From the NCBI GenBank assembly GCA_965284435.1, contig OZ260083.1:186001-250000 (forward strand): a stretch of 64,000 bases of DNA, given 5' to 3'. This document shows, piece after piece, positions 7,964 through 16,612 of the stretch. Under the pieces are notes generated by a model that saw nothing but the letters and a program-made list of their open reading frames with translations, ran no database searches and was not told the origin of the DNA. Both the position numbers and the translations under genes were made by a program. This stretch comes from CAIYZT01 sp947461435 (GTDB lineage: Bacteria > Pseudomonadota > Alphaproteobacteria > Rhodobacterales > Rhodobacteraceae). Within the stretch, counting starts at the first letter, position 1, and every line of letters starts with the position of its first letter.

Positions 7964-8010
7964 CCTCGACGTCGTGGATCAATGCCCCCACCCAGTCTGC
8001 GACGTCGAGG
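7964..8010. promoter_or_regulatory. Paired CGACGTCG palindromes / 11-bp inverted repeat
   Basis: CCTCGACGTCG (7964-7974) and CGACGTCGAGG (8000-8010) are perfect inverted repeats 25 nt apart, and each contains the self-palindrome CGACGTCG. They lie 73-119 nt before the gamma-glutamyltransferase start. Two copies of one palindrome suggest an operator bound by a dimeric regulator; a stem-loop is the alternative, but there is no U tract. Confidence 0.5.
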
Positions 8011-8082
8011 CACTAACTTTTCCCAAACATCTTGGAATTCCCGCGCGATCTTTCTAGGCTGACCGCCAACAAGGAGAGCCAG

Positions 8083-9654
8083 ATGCGCGATTTTCATATG
8101 CCCGGCCGATCGGCCGTTTACGCGACGAACGGAATGGTGGCGACGTCCCATCCTTTGGCCGCAAAGGTTGCGATCGAGACGCTGGAGGCGGGCGGCAACG
8201 CGGCGGATGCCGCCTTGGCCGGGGCCATTTTGTTGGGGATCTGCGAGCCGCAGATGACGGGGATCGGCGGCGATTGTTTTGCGCTGGTCAAACCCGCAGG
8301 CGAAGAGCGGATTCTGGCCTTGAACGGATCGGGACGGGCCCCGGCGGGCCTGTCGGCTGCGGCGCTGCGTGCGCTTGGCCATGACAAGGTTCCCCTGCGC
8401 GGCATTCATGCGGTGACACTGCCCGGCGCGATGGATGCCTTTTGCCGCCTGAACGGCGATTGGGGCAAGATGGGGATGGACCGGGTTCTGGCCCCGTCCA
8501 TCCGCTATGCCGAGGAAGGCGTGCCTGTGGCCCCGCGCGTGGCCTTTGACTGGGCCGAAGATGCGCCCAGTCTGGAAGGAGATGCCAAGCGGTTCTATCT
8601 GGGAAATGACGGGCCGCCAAAGGCAGGGCAGATGTTTCGCGCGCCGGGGCAGGCCGAGGTGTTGCGCCGCGTGGCCAAAGAGGGGCGCGCCGGGTTTTAC
8701 GAAGGCGAGGTTGCGGAAGACATGATCACCTCGCTGCGCGCCTTGGGCGGCAGCCATACGCTGGCCGATCTGGCGGCGACGTCTTGCACCTATTCCGAGC
8801 CGGTCAGTGGTGCGTACAAGGGGTTGGAATTGTTCGAGCATCCGCCCAATGGGCAGGGCGCGACCGCGATCTTGATGCTGAATATCCTGCGGCACTTTGA
8901 TCTGGCGGCCATGGCCCCCTTTGGCACCCAGCGCGCCCATATCGAGGCGGAGGCCGCCAAGCTGGCCTATGACGCGCGGGACCGATTTATCGCGGACAAG
9001 ACGGCGCGTCTGGATCATATGCTGTCGCCCAAAACCGCCGAAGCGCTGGCGGCGCTGATCAACCCAAATCAGGCCATGGCAGCGGCCAAACCGCTGACAG
9101 AGGCGGTGCACCGCGATACGATTTACATCACTGTGGTGGACCGCGACCGCATGGCGGTGTCGTTGATCTATTCGATCTTCTGGGGCTTTGGTGCGGGTCT
9201 GGCCTCGGCCAAGTTTGGCATCAACTTTCAAAACCGGGGCGCGGGATTCACCTTGGAGGCCGGTCACCCCAATGAGGCGGGCGGCGGAAAGCGCCCGATG
9301 CACACGATCATTCCGGGCATGGTCAAGCGGGCGGGCCGCGTGACCATGCCCTTTGGCGTGATGGGCGGGGCTTATCAGCCCTGTGGGCATGTGCGGCTTG
9401 TGACCAACCTCGAAGATTTTGGGATGGAGGTACAAGACGCCATCGACGCGCCGCGCTGTTTTGCCGGGGCCGAGGGCATGCTGATCGAGCGGGGGTATGG
9501 GGAGCAGGTGCGGTCTGAATTGGCCGCGATGGGGCATGATGTGTCGATCTCTGCAGATCCGATCGGGGGGGCGCAGGCCATTGTCATTGGCGATGATGGC
9601 GTGCTGATCGGCGGGTCTGACCCGCGCAAAGACGGCTGCGCGTTGGGGTATTGA
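8083..9654 (+). CDS. Gamma-glutamyltransferase family protein
   Basis: 523-aa Ntn-hydrolase of the GGT family. The nucleophile Thr that would become the first residue of the small subunit is in RDTIYITVVDRDRMAVSLI (about residue 345), aligning with TTHYSVVD of the E. coli enzyme. The N-terminal block MVATSHPLAAKVAIETLEAGGNAADAA and a later GKRPMHTIIPGMV are also conserved. There is no signal peptide, unlike periplasmic Ggt, so this is probably a cytosolic member acting on a small gamma-glutamyl or related amide. The start follows AAGGAG by 6-7 nt. Autocleavage is inferred. The next gene starts 1 nt after the stop, so the two are co-transcribed. Confidence 0.85.
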   Translation: MRDFHMPGRSAVYATNGMVATSHPLAAKVAIETLEAGGNAADAALAGAILLGICEPQMTGIGGDCFALVKPAGEERILALNGSGRAPAGLSAAALRALGHDKVPLRGIHAVTLPGAMDAFCRLNGDWGKMGMDRVLAPSIRYAEEGVPVAPRVAFDWAEDAPSLEGDAKRFYLGNDGPPKAGQMFRAPGQAEVLRRVAKEGRAGFYEGEVAEDMITSLRALGGSHTLADLAATSCTYSEPVSGAYKGLELFEHPPNGQGATAILMLNILRHFDLAAMAPFGTQRAHIEAEAAKLAYDARDRFIADKTARLDHMLSPKTAEALAALINPNQAMAAAKPLTEAVHRDTIYITVVDRDRMAVSLIYSIFWGFGAGLASAKFGINFQNRGAGFTLEAGHPNEAGGGKRPMHTIIPGMVKRAGRVTMPFGVMGGAYQPCGHVRLVTNLEDFGMEVQDAIDAPRCFAGAEGMLIERGYGEQVRSELAAMGHDVSISADPIGGAQAIVIGDDGVLIGGSDPRKDGCALGY

Positions 9655-9655
9655 G

Positions 9656-10108
9656 ATGGACTATCAACCCGTGACCGACAGCATCCGTGCCCTGTGCCAC
9701 GCAGAGACCGATGCGGTTGCGTTGATGGCTACCTTGGCCTGCGAGATTCATGCGGCGCATCCTTTTGCCGATTGGACCGGATTTTACCGGGTGACAGAAC
9801 CGGAAGTCTTGAAAATCGGGCCGTATCAAGGGGGGCATGGCTGTCTTGTCATTCCCTTTTCCCGGGGGGTCTGCGGGGCCTGCGCGCGCACGGGCGAGGT
9901 GCAGAACGTGCCGGATGTGGACGCCTTTGTCGGCCATATTGCCTGTGCCTCATCGACCCGGTCGGAATTGGTCTTGCCGGTCTGGAACGGAGCGGGCCGC
10001 CTTTTGGGCGTGCTGGACATTGACAGCAATACGCCCGCAGCCTTTACGAAGGCCGATGAAGACTGGCTGGTGCCGCTGTTGGCCGAGGTGTTCAAAGACG
10101 CGGTTTAG
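9656..10108 (+). CDS. msrC: Free methionine-(R)-sulfoxide reductase (GAF domain)
   Basis: 150-aa GAF-domain enzyme that reduces free methionine-R-sulfoxide. It shows the family's three active-site-type cysteines: HGCLVIPFSRGVCGACA supplies two and VGHIACASSTRSELVLPV the third. WTGFYR and LLGVLDIDS complete the signature. The start is 1 nt after the gamma-glutamyltransferase stop, so the pair is probably one operon. Its 3' end overlaps the convergent VOC gene by 4 bp. Confidence is high because motifs and length match the family throughout. Confidence 0.93.
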   Translation: MDYQPVTDSIRALCHAETDAVALMATLACEIHAAHPFADWTGFYRVTEPEVLKIGPYQGGHGCLVIPFSRGVCGACARTGEVQNVPDVDAFVGHIACASSTRSELVLPVWNGAGRLLGVLDIDSNTPAAFTKADEDWLVPLLAEVFKDAV

Positions 10109-10530
10109 ATCCGCCGCGAGGGCACGAAAGCATAGCCAGAGGGCGACAGGATGACCGCCTCGCGCAGGCCGTGGGGCGGCTTGTCGGTGGGGGCTTGCAG
10201 CACCGTGGCGCCGGGGTGCGCGGCGGCACGGGCGGCGGCGATATCGGGGTCGGCCTCGTGCAGGCGGATTTCGATGCCCGCGCCGCGTGCGCCCGCTTCG
10301 GGCAAAAGGGATGGCAAGGGATGGGCGGCATAGGCCGCGTCAGAGTGCAGTTGAAACGGCTGGCCCGCATGCAGGACGATAGCGAAATCGGCCGAAACGC
10401 GGTGCGCTGTCAGGTCAAAGACGGCGACCAGAAACGCCACCTCTGCCGGGACATCGCGGCACAAAAGGTTCAGCGTGATCCGGCTTAGGGCATGGCCGAA
10501 GTCGGCGGCGGGGACGGTTTCATAATCCAT
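10105..10530 (-). CDS. VOC-superfamily (glyoxalase/dioxygenase-fold) protein
   Basis: 141-aa protein with the two beta-alpha-beta halves expected of a VOC protein: SRITLNLLCRDVPAEVAFLVAVF at the N-terminus and a closing region AVILSPSGYAFVPSR where glyoxalase-like proteins usually end with DPDGY-type sequence. The start at 10530 follows GAGGTG; a much longer upstream frame overlaps the divergent lysE gene and is rejected. Metal ligands are not clear, so enzymatic type and substrate are unknown. Confidence 0.7.
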   Translation of the reverse strand: MDYETVPAADFGHALSRITLNLLCRDVPAEVAFLVAVFDLTAHRVSADFAIVLHAGQPFQLHSDAAYAAHPLPSLLPEAGARGAGIEIRLHEADPDIAAARAAAHPGATVLQAPTDKPPHGLREAVILSPSGYAFVPSRRI

Positions 10531-10622
10531 GGGGCACCTCACCGCTGCAAAGTGCCAGTGCGGGGCGGCCCCGTCAAACGAGCTGTCTTGATCTTCGGGG
10601 CCGCAGCCGTAACTGTGGCGCG

Positions 10623-11246
10623 ATGTTGCACAGTCTGTATCCCCTGCCCTGGCCCGATCTGATGGCCTTTGTCCTTGCGGGGCTGGCGTTGAATCTTGCG
10701 CCGGGGTCGGATGTGTTTTTCGCAACCGCCAGCGGCCTGCAGGGGGGGCCGCGCGCCGGAATGGCGGCAGGGATCGGGACGGGTCTGGGGAGTCTTGTGA
10801 ATGTGTCGCTGGCCGCGCTGGGCTTGGCCGCGCTGGTGCAGGCCCATCCCGAAAGTCTGGTGATCCTGCGCTACGCGGGGGCGGTCTATTTGTTGTACAT
10901 CGCCTGGAAAAGCTGGACGGCGCGCGGGACGGGCACAGCGCAGGGCGCGCGCTTGATGGGGGCCGCGCTGCGCGGCGCGTTCTGGGTCAATCTGGCCAAT
11001 CCCAAGACGGTGCTGTTCATCTTCGCCTTTCTGACACCCTTTGCCGACCCCGCCCTTGGCCCGGTCGGATGGCAGATTCTGGGTCTGGGTCTGATCTTTA
11101 CGGCGACGGGGACACTTGTTACTGGCTGCTACGGCGCGCTGGCGGGTCTGGCAGGGCAAAGGCTGTCAGCGCGACTGGGTATTTTGAACAAACTGGCAGC
11201 CCTTGTCTTTGTGGCCTTGGCCGGAAAACTGATGATCATGGAGTGA
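10623..11246 (+). CDS. LysE/RhtB-family amino-acid exporter
   Basis: 207-aa membrane protein with about six hydrophobic helices. The N-terminal LNLAPGSDVFFATASGLQGGPRAGMAAGIG block is the LysE/RhtB signature, followed by YAGAVYLLYIAWKSW and FWVNLANPKTVLFIFAFL. It probably exports an amino acid or analogue by proton antiport; substrate unknown. The homocysteine methyltransferase gene follows after 3 nt, so both are likely in one operon that continues into the pseudouridine synthase. Confidence 0.88.
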   Translation: MLHSLYPLPWPDLMAFVLAGLALNLAPGSDVFFATASGLQGGPRAGMAAGIGTGLGSLVNVSLAALGLAALVQAHPESLVILRYAGAVYLLYIAWKSWTARGTGTAQGARLMGAALRGAFWVNLANPKTVLFIFAFLTPFADPALGPVGWQILGLGLIFTATGTLVTGCYGALAGLAGQRLSARLGILNKLAALVFVALAGKLMIME

Positions 11247-11249
11247 ACA

Positions 11250-12146
11250 ATGGCGGATATCACCCTTCTGGATGGCGGCATGGGGCAGGAATTGGTGGCA
11301 CGGTCCGGCGATGAGCCGACGCCGCTTTGGGCCACGCGCGTGATGATCGACCATCCCGGCATGGTGCGCGATATTCATGGCGATTACTTTGCCGCCGGGG
11401 CCTCGGTTGCCACGACCAACACCTATGCCATCCATCATGACCGGCTGGAGCGGTTCGAGATGGACCATCTGTTTCACGCGCTGCATCTGCGCGCGCTGGC
11501 CGAGGCGCATGAGGCGCGCGGCGCGCATGGACGTGGCATGATCGCGGGGTCGATGGGGCCGCTGGTGGGGTCTTACCGCCCTGAGGTGACGCAGCCTGTT
11601 GCGATGGCCGCCCCGAAATATGCCGAGATTGCCACGATTCTGGGCCCCCATGTTGATGTGATCCTGTGCGAGACCATGGCCTCGATCGAGATGTGCGAAG
11701 GGGCTGCCAAGGGGGCGCAGGCGGCCGGAAAGCCGGTTTGGCTGTCTGTTTCGGTGGATGACAATGACGGGTCTTGTTTGCGGTCGGGCGAGAAGGTGAG
11801 CGATCTGGCGCGGGTGCTGCAAAGCTATCCTGTGGCGGCTGTCTTGGCGAATTGCTCGGTTCCCGAGGCGATGGGCGCGGCGATGGCGGGATTGAAGACG
11901 CTGGGCCTGCCGTTTGGGGCCTATGCCAATGGTTTCACGCATATTTCGGGCAATTTCCTGAAAGATGCCCCGACGGTGAAGGAATTGACGCACCGCCACG
12001 ATTTGACGCCCGAGAAATACGCCGAATTTGCCCTGTCTTGGGTGGCGATGGGGGCGACCATTGTGGGGGGATGCTGCGAGGTGGGCCCAGCGCATATTCG
12101 CCATCTGGCCGAAAGACTGGCACATGCGGGGCACCGCGTGCTGTGA
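11250..12146 (+). CDS. Homocysteine S-methyltransferase family protein
   Basis: 298-aa TIM-barrel methyltransferase of the Pfam S-methyl_trans family (MmuM/BHMT-like). Zinc-ligand cysteines are visible in LANCSVP and in GGCCEVGP, and the N-terminal LLDGGMGQEL plus TNTYA are characteristic. It would transfer a methyl group from S-methylmethionine, betaine or another methyl donor to a thiol such as homocysteine; the donor cannot be set from sequence. No cobalamin or folate domain is present, so it is not MetH. It lies between lysE and the pseudouridine synthase gene, overlapping the latter by 4 bp. Confidence 0.87.
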   Translation: MADITLLDGGMGQELVARSGDEPTPLWATRVMIDHPGMVRDIHGDYFAAGASVATTNTYAIHHDRLERFEMDHLFHALHLRALAEAHEARGAHGRGMIAGSMGPLVGSYRPEVTQPVAMAAPKYAEIATILGPHVDVILCETMASIEMCEGAAKGAQAAGKPVWLSVSVDDNDGSCLRSGEKVSDLARVLQSYPVAAVLANCSVPEAMGAAMAGLKTLGLPFGAYANGFTHISGNFLKDAPTVKELTHRHDLTPEKYAEFALSWVAMGATIVGGCCEVGPAHIRHLAERLAHAGHRVL

Positions 12147-12808
12147 TCCGGCCCTTGCTGCCTGATTTCATCTATGCCCCGCCCGATGTGCCGCTGCAGG
12201 TTGTGTACGAAGACAAGCATCTGGTTGTGGTGGACAAGCCGGCTGGGCTTTTGTCGGTTCCGGGCAAACTGGAGGGGCGCAGCGATTGCATGATCTCGCG
12301 GTTGCAAGCGGCGCGGTGGGATGCGCTGTTGGTGCATCGGCTGGACTGCGACACCTCGGGGGTGATGATTTTCGCGCGCACCAAGCAAGCGCAGGGATTT
12401 TTGGGACAAGAATTTGAAAAGCGGCGGGCCCGCAAAACCTATATCGCGCGGGTGAAAGGCGATGTGCAGGGCGAGAGCGGGCGGATCGATTTGCCGATGG
12501 GGTCTGATTGGCCCAACCGCCCGCGCCAGATGGTGGACCATGAAAATGGGCGGCCCGCCCAGACCGATTGGCAGGTGATCGGCCGCGCCCCCGGTGAGAC
12601 GCGTGTGCGCCTGTCACCCCTGACCGGGCGCAGCCACCAACTGCGCGTGCACATGCAAGCCTTGGGTCATGTGATCATGGGCGATCCGATTTATGATGTG
12701 GCGGGGGCCAGCGCCTGGCCCCGGTTGATGCTGCATGCGGAAACTTTGGGACTGCACCACCCGGACACCGGCGTTTGGACAGATTTTGCGGTGCCCTGCC
12801 CTTTCTGA
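12143..12808 (+). CDS. RluA-family pseudouridine synthase
   Basis: 221-aa enzyme with the catalytic aspartate in VHRLDCDTSGVMIFA (about residue 75). LVVVDKPAGLLSVPGK precedes it, and LSPLTGRSHQLRVHM with MGDPIYD follows. Length and absence of an S4 domain suggest RluA-type dual 23S rRNA/tRNA specificity (U746/U32 in E. coli), but this is family inference. I chose the GTG at 12143, which overlaps the upstream stop as GTGA and gives the normal RluA length; a longer frame upstream merely shadows the methyltransferase gene. Confidence 0.88.
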   Translation: MIRPLLPDFIYAPPDVPLQVVYEDKHLVVVDKPAGLLSVPGKLEGRSDCMISRLQAARWDALLVHRLDCDTSGVMIFARTKQAQGFLGQEFEKRRARKTYIARVKGDVQGESGRIDLPMGSDWPNRPRQMVDHENGRPAQTDWQVIGRAPGETRVRLSPLTGRSHQLRVHMQALGHVIMGDPIYDVAGASAWPRLMLHAETLGLHHPDTGVWTDFAVPCPF

Positions 12809-12887
12809 GGCTGGCGTTTCTGTCACAAAGCGGCGTTAACCTGTTCTTCAAGCGTTTGGCGTTTGATGCGTTCGGAAAGGGTAACCC

Positions 12888-14513
12888 ATGTTTGTGCTGC
12901 GTCATGTGTTAGAGCCGCGGTTTGCCGCACTGGTCGGTGCCATTGTTGGTGCGGTCCTTTGCCTGGCGCTGATGATCGCCTTTCCCGGCCGTGAGTGGTA
13001 TCTGCTGCCCCTGACGGTGATCTTGGCCGCCTTGGCGCTGGTGGGGCTGCGCGACATGACGCAGACGCGCCACGCCATTTTGCGCAACTATCCGATCCTG
13101 GCCCATCTTCGGTTCTTTCTGGAAGATATTCGCCCCGAGATGCGGCAATACTTTTTTGAAGGCGACAAGGATGGGGCGCCTTTCCCGCGCGACAAGCGCG
13201 CCATCGTTTATCAACGGGCCAAGAAGGAACTGGACAAGCGCCCCTTTGGCACGATGTACGATGTCTATCAGGAACAGTATGAATGGCTGCACCATTCGCT
13301 GGCCCCGCAGCCCGAACAGCCGGTATCGGACATGCGGGTGCAGATCGGCACCGGCGCGCGGGCTTATTCGGCCAGTTTGCTGAACATCTCGGCGATGAGC
13401 TATGGCGCGCTGTCGGCCAATGCAGTGCGGGCGCTGAACAAGGGGGCCAAGGCGGGCGGATTTTTCCACGACACGGGCGAAGGGGGCGTATCGCCTTATC
13501 ACCGCGAGTTTGGCGGGGATCTGGTTTGGGAAGTCGGCTCTGGCTATTTTGGATGCCGGGCCGAAACGGGCGGGTTCGACCCGGCCCGATTTGCCGAAAC
13601 GGCGCAACATGACCAGATCAAGATGGTGGAACTGAAGCTGTCGCAAGGGGCCAAGCCGGGGCATGGGGGGGTGCTTCCGGCGGCGAAGGTAACGGCCGAA
13701 ATCGCCGCGATCCGGGGGGTGCCGATGGGGCAGGATTGCATCTCGCCGGCGGCGCATTCGGCCTTTTCAACGCCGGTGGGGCTGCTGGAAATGATCGCGC
13801 AGATGCGCAGCCTTTCGGGGGGCAAGCCGGCCGGCTTCAAGTTGTGCATCGGCCATCCGTGGGAATTCATGGCGATTTGCAAGGCCATGCTGCAGACCGG
13901 CATCACCCCTGATTTCATCGTGATCGACGGCAAGGAAGGCGGCACCGGGGCGGCCCCTTTGGAATTCATGGATCATGTCGGCACGCCGCTGCGCGATGGC
14001 CTGAGCTTTGCCCACAATACGCTGGTGGGATTGGGGCTGCGCGATCAGATCAGGATCGGGGCCAGTGGCAAGATTACATCGGCCTTTGATATGGCGCGCA
14101 TTTTGGCGCTGGGTGCTGATTGGTGCAATGCGGCGCGCGGGTTCATGTTTGCGGTCGGCTGCATTCAGGCGCAGTCTTGTCATACGGGGCAATGCCCCAC
14201 CGGCGTGACCGCGCAAGACCCTTTGCGCCAACGCGCCTTGGTGGTGCCTGACAAGGCTGAGCGGGTGACCAATTTTCATCACAACACCCTGCATGCGTTG
14301 GCAGAACTGGTTGCTGCGGCCGGGCTGGAGCGGCCATCGGATTTGCGGCCGCATCACTTTTTGCGCCGCGCCTCTTCGGACCGGGTGATCTCTTTTGCCG
14401 AGCAGTATGACGTGCTGGCGCCGGGGCAACTTTTGACCGACCCAACCTCGGCGCCCCGGTTTCATACGGCGTGGAAAATGGCCAGCGCCGACAGTTTTGC
14501 GCGGCTGACCTGA
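12888..14513 (+). CDS. FMN-binding glutamate-synthase-domain protein
   Basis: 541-aa protein. Two N-terminal hydrophobic segments (residues about 12-58) are followed by a GltB-like FMN/iron-sulfur synthase barrel: ISAMSYGALSANAVRALNKGA, GEGGVSPYH, PGHGGVLPAAKV, IDGKEGGTGAAP and a cysteine cluster C-x5-C-x4-CP (CIQAQSCHTGQCP) expected to hold a 3Fe-4S centre. There is no glutaminase domain or NADPH subunit. Members are annotated as FMN-binding glutamate synthase family proteins with no agreed reaction. The membrane anchor suggests electron exchange with a membrane partner. It is preceded by a 79-bp gap and GGAAAGGG ribosome-binding site. Confidence 0.85.
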   Translation: MFVLRHVLEPRFAALVGAIVGAVLCLALMIAFPGREWYLLPLTVILAALALVGLRDMTQTRHAILRNYPILAHLRFFLEDIRPEMRQYFFEGDKDGAPFPRDKRAIVYQRAKKELDKRPFGTMYDVYQEQYEWLHHSLAPQPEQPVSDMRVQIGTGARAYSASLLNISAMSYGALSANAVRALNKGAKAGGFFHDTGEGGVSPYHREFGGDLVWEVGSGYFGCRAETGGFDPARFAETAQHDQIKMVELKLSQGAKPGHGGVLPAAKVTAEIAAIRGVPMGQDCISPAAHSAFSTPVGLLEMIAQMRSLSGGKPAGFKLCIGHPWEFMAICKAMLQTGITPDFIVIDGKEGGTGAAPLEFMDHVGTPLRDGLSFAHNTLVGLGLRDQIRIGASGKITSAFDMARILALGADWCNAARGFMFAVGCIQAQSCHTGQCPTGVTAQDPLRQRALVVPDKAERVTNFHHNTLHALAELVAAAGLERPSDLRPHHFLRRASSDRVISFAEQYDVLAPGQLLTDPTSAPRFHTAWKMASADSFARLT

Positions 14514-14544
14514 CGGGTAAAGAGGGCCAAGGCCGCAGACCGCG

Positions 14545-16521
14545 TTACAGGTCGCGGCCCAGCTTGCGACCTTCGTAAAAGGCATAGGCCGCCAGACGCG
14601 GCGCGGTGCAATCGCCGATGCGGTGCGTGGTCTTGCCGACAAAACTTTCGGGCCAGGGATCGAAGGATTGGTTGGTGGTGGCCATGACCAAAGCCGAGGT
14701 GGGCAAGGTCTGTTTATCGCCCGTCAGCATGTTCTTGATCGTCACACCGTTGCCGTGCCAGCGGGTCAGGCAATGTTCGGTGACAAAGGTGACACCCAGT
14801 TGCGCCATGCGCCGGCGCGCCGCGCCGTCGGCGTTGGTGCGGGCCAGTTCCTTGCCCACAAAGGGTTCTGGGGTGACGATGGTCACCTGTTTGCCCTGTT
14901 CGGCCAGCGCCCAAGCGGTACCGACACCGCGCCAGTTCGACCCTTCGTCATAAACCACAACGGAGGCGCCCAGACGCGCCTCGCGCCGAAGGACCGCTTC
15001 GGGCGACCAGACACCCCCCACATCGATGCCGGGAAGGCGGGCGTGCTGCGGTTGCCAGCGTTGAAAGCCGTCTTCATTCGGCAAGGACCCCGTGGCGAGG
15101 ATGACCACCTCGGCGCTGTGGGCGGCAATGTCGGCCGCGTCCAGAAAGGTGTTCAACCGCAGGGTCACGCCCAGCTTTGTGAATTGGCGTTCATACCAAT
15201 CCATCAGATCCAGAATCTGGGCCCGGCGCGGCTGCATTCCGGCCAAACGGAACTGGCCGCCGACAACGGGAAGGGCCTCCACGAGTTCAACGCGGTGACC
15301 GCGTTCGGCGGCCACACGGGCGGCTTCAAGCCCGGCGGGACCGGACCCGACCACCAGCACATCGCGCGGGGTTTGCGCCGGATCAAACCGGTCGCCCCCC
15401 CATTCAAACTCGCGCCCGACGGAGGGGTTGACCAAACAGGAAATCCAGTAATCGCGGCTGCGGCGGCCCCAGCACATCTGATTGCAGGAAATGCAGCCCC
15501 GGATATCCTCGGCGCGGCCTTCCATGGTTTTGCGGGCCAGATGCGGGTCTGCGATCTGACCCCGGACGATGGAGACCAGATCCGCCTCGCCGCTGGCGAT
15601 GATGGTTTCGGCATTGTCCGGCGTGCGCACCCCGGCCTCAGACGTGATGACGGCATGTTTGATCAGCGCTTTCAGTTGCGCCGTCAGCGGCGTTGTCAGC
15701 TTTTCGCCCGAGGTGAAGGCCGGAATGATGCCTTCAAATTCGAGATAACTGCCATAACCGACCGTTACATAATCCACATGCCCGGTGGCATCGTGCAGGT
15801 CGATGATTTCGCATAGGGATTCCGCCGACAAGGTGACATCGAAGGCCGGCGAATAGCTGACGGCCAGACCCACCACAAAATCCTCGCCGCAGGCGCGGCG
15901 GATCTGTTCGATCAAAAGACGGGAAAACCGCGTGCGGTTTTCCAAGGATCCGCCCCATTTGTCATCGCGCCTGTTGCTCCACGGGGTCCAGAACTGATCC
16001 AGCAAGGAATGGTAGGCGGCCCACACCTCCACCCCTTGAAAGCCACCGTCTTTGGCACGGCGGGCGGCGCTGACATGGGCGGCCAAAAGCTCTTCGATCT
16101 CGGCCTCGGTCATTTTGTGGCTGCCGTCGCTGTCATGATAGGACGGCCCACCCGAAGGCGACCAATGCGGGGCATAGGACAGATCGGAATCCCCATGCGC
16201 GCCAATGTGATACAGCTGCTGGATCACCACGGCGCCCGCCTGTTTGACAGCATCGGTTGCCGCGCGAAAACCGGGGATGACCGCATCATCGCCCACAAGG
16301 TAATTGCCCCGCGTCAGAACCCCGGTGCGGTGAACCGGGACAGGTTCGGACACCACCATCGCCGCGCCGCCCAAGGCCCGTTCTTCCAAATAGCCTTTGA
16401 CCCGGGGGCCGGGCAGACCCAGATCTGACATGTTGGCGGTGTGAGCGCCAAAGACGATGCGGTTGCGCAGGGTATGGCCACGCAGGGCCAAGGGTTGCAG
16501 CAGGCGGGGATGGTGAGACAT
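14545..16521 (-). CDS. NADH:flavin oxidoreductase / FAD-dependent dehydrogenase (TMADH/DMG-demethylase-like)
   Basis: 658-aa multidomain flavoprotein. Residues about 1-370 form an old-yellow-enzyme barrel, with AHTANMSD near the start and SNRRDDKWGGSLENRTRF. A 4Fe-4S cluster motif C-x2-C-x3-C-x11-C starts at CISCNQMCWG. A Rossmann FAD/NAD region begins at VLVVGSGPAGLEAARVAAERG. This is the architecture of trimethylamine dehydrogenase, 2,4-dienoyl-CoA reductase and several N-methyl amino-acid demethylases. The aldehyde dehydrogenase encoded 91 bp upstream on the same strand fits an oxidative dealkylation route. The substrate remains unproven. Confidence 0.83.
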   Translation of the reverse strand: MSHHPRLLQPLALRGHTLRNRIVFGAHTANMSDLGLPGPRVKGYLEERALGGAAMVVSEPVPVHRTGVLTRGNYLVGDDAVIPGFRAATDAVKQAGAVVIQQLYHIGAHGDSDLSYAPHWSPSGGPSYHDSDGSHKMTEAEIEELLAAHVSAARRAKDGGFQGVEVWAAYHSLLDQFWTPWSNRRDDKWGGSLENRTRFSRLLIEQIRRACGEDFVVGLAVSYSPAFDVTLSAESLCEIIDLHDATGHVDYVTVGYGSYLEFEGIIPAFTSGEKLTTPLTAQLKALIKHAVITSEAGVRTPDNAETIIASGEADLVSIVRGQIADPHLARKTMEGRAEDIRGCISCNQMCWGRRSRDYWISCLVNPSVGREFEWGGDRFDPAQTPRDVLVVGSGPAGLEAARVAAERGHRVELVEALPVVGGQFRLAGMQPRRAQILDLMDWYERQFTKLGVTLRLNTFLDAADIAAHSAEVVILATGSLPNEDGFQRWQPQHARLPGIDVGGVWSPEAVLRREARLGASVVVYDEGSNWRGVGTAWALAEQGKQVTIVTPEPFVGKELARTNADGAARRRMAQLGVTFVTEHCLTRWHGNGVTIKNMLTGDKQTLPTSALVMATTNQSFDPWPESFVGKTTHRIGDCTAPRLAAYAFYEGRKLGRDL

Positions 16522-16612
16522 GGGGCGACCTCTGGCGATGGGGACAGCCTAAAAGAAAACACGCGCCGCCCCTAGGTTCAGGGGCGACGCGGTGATGTCG
16601 TGTTTGGGTGGG

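Noticed and set aside
7666..9537. 623-aa minus-strand open frame
   Set aside because: Antisense shadow of the gamma-glutamyltransferase gene caused by high GC; His/Arg/Gly-rich and motif-free.
14623..15816. 397-aa plus-strand open frame
   Set aside because: Antisense to the OYE/FAD flavoprotein, whose motifs are complete on the minus strand.
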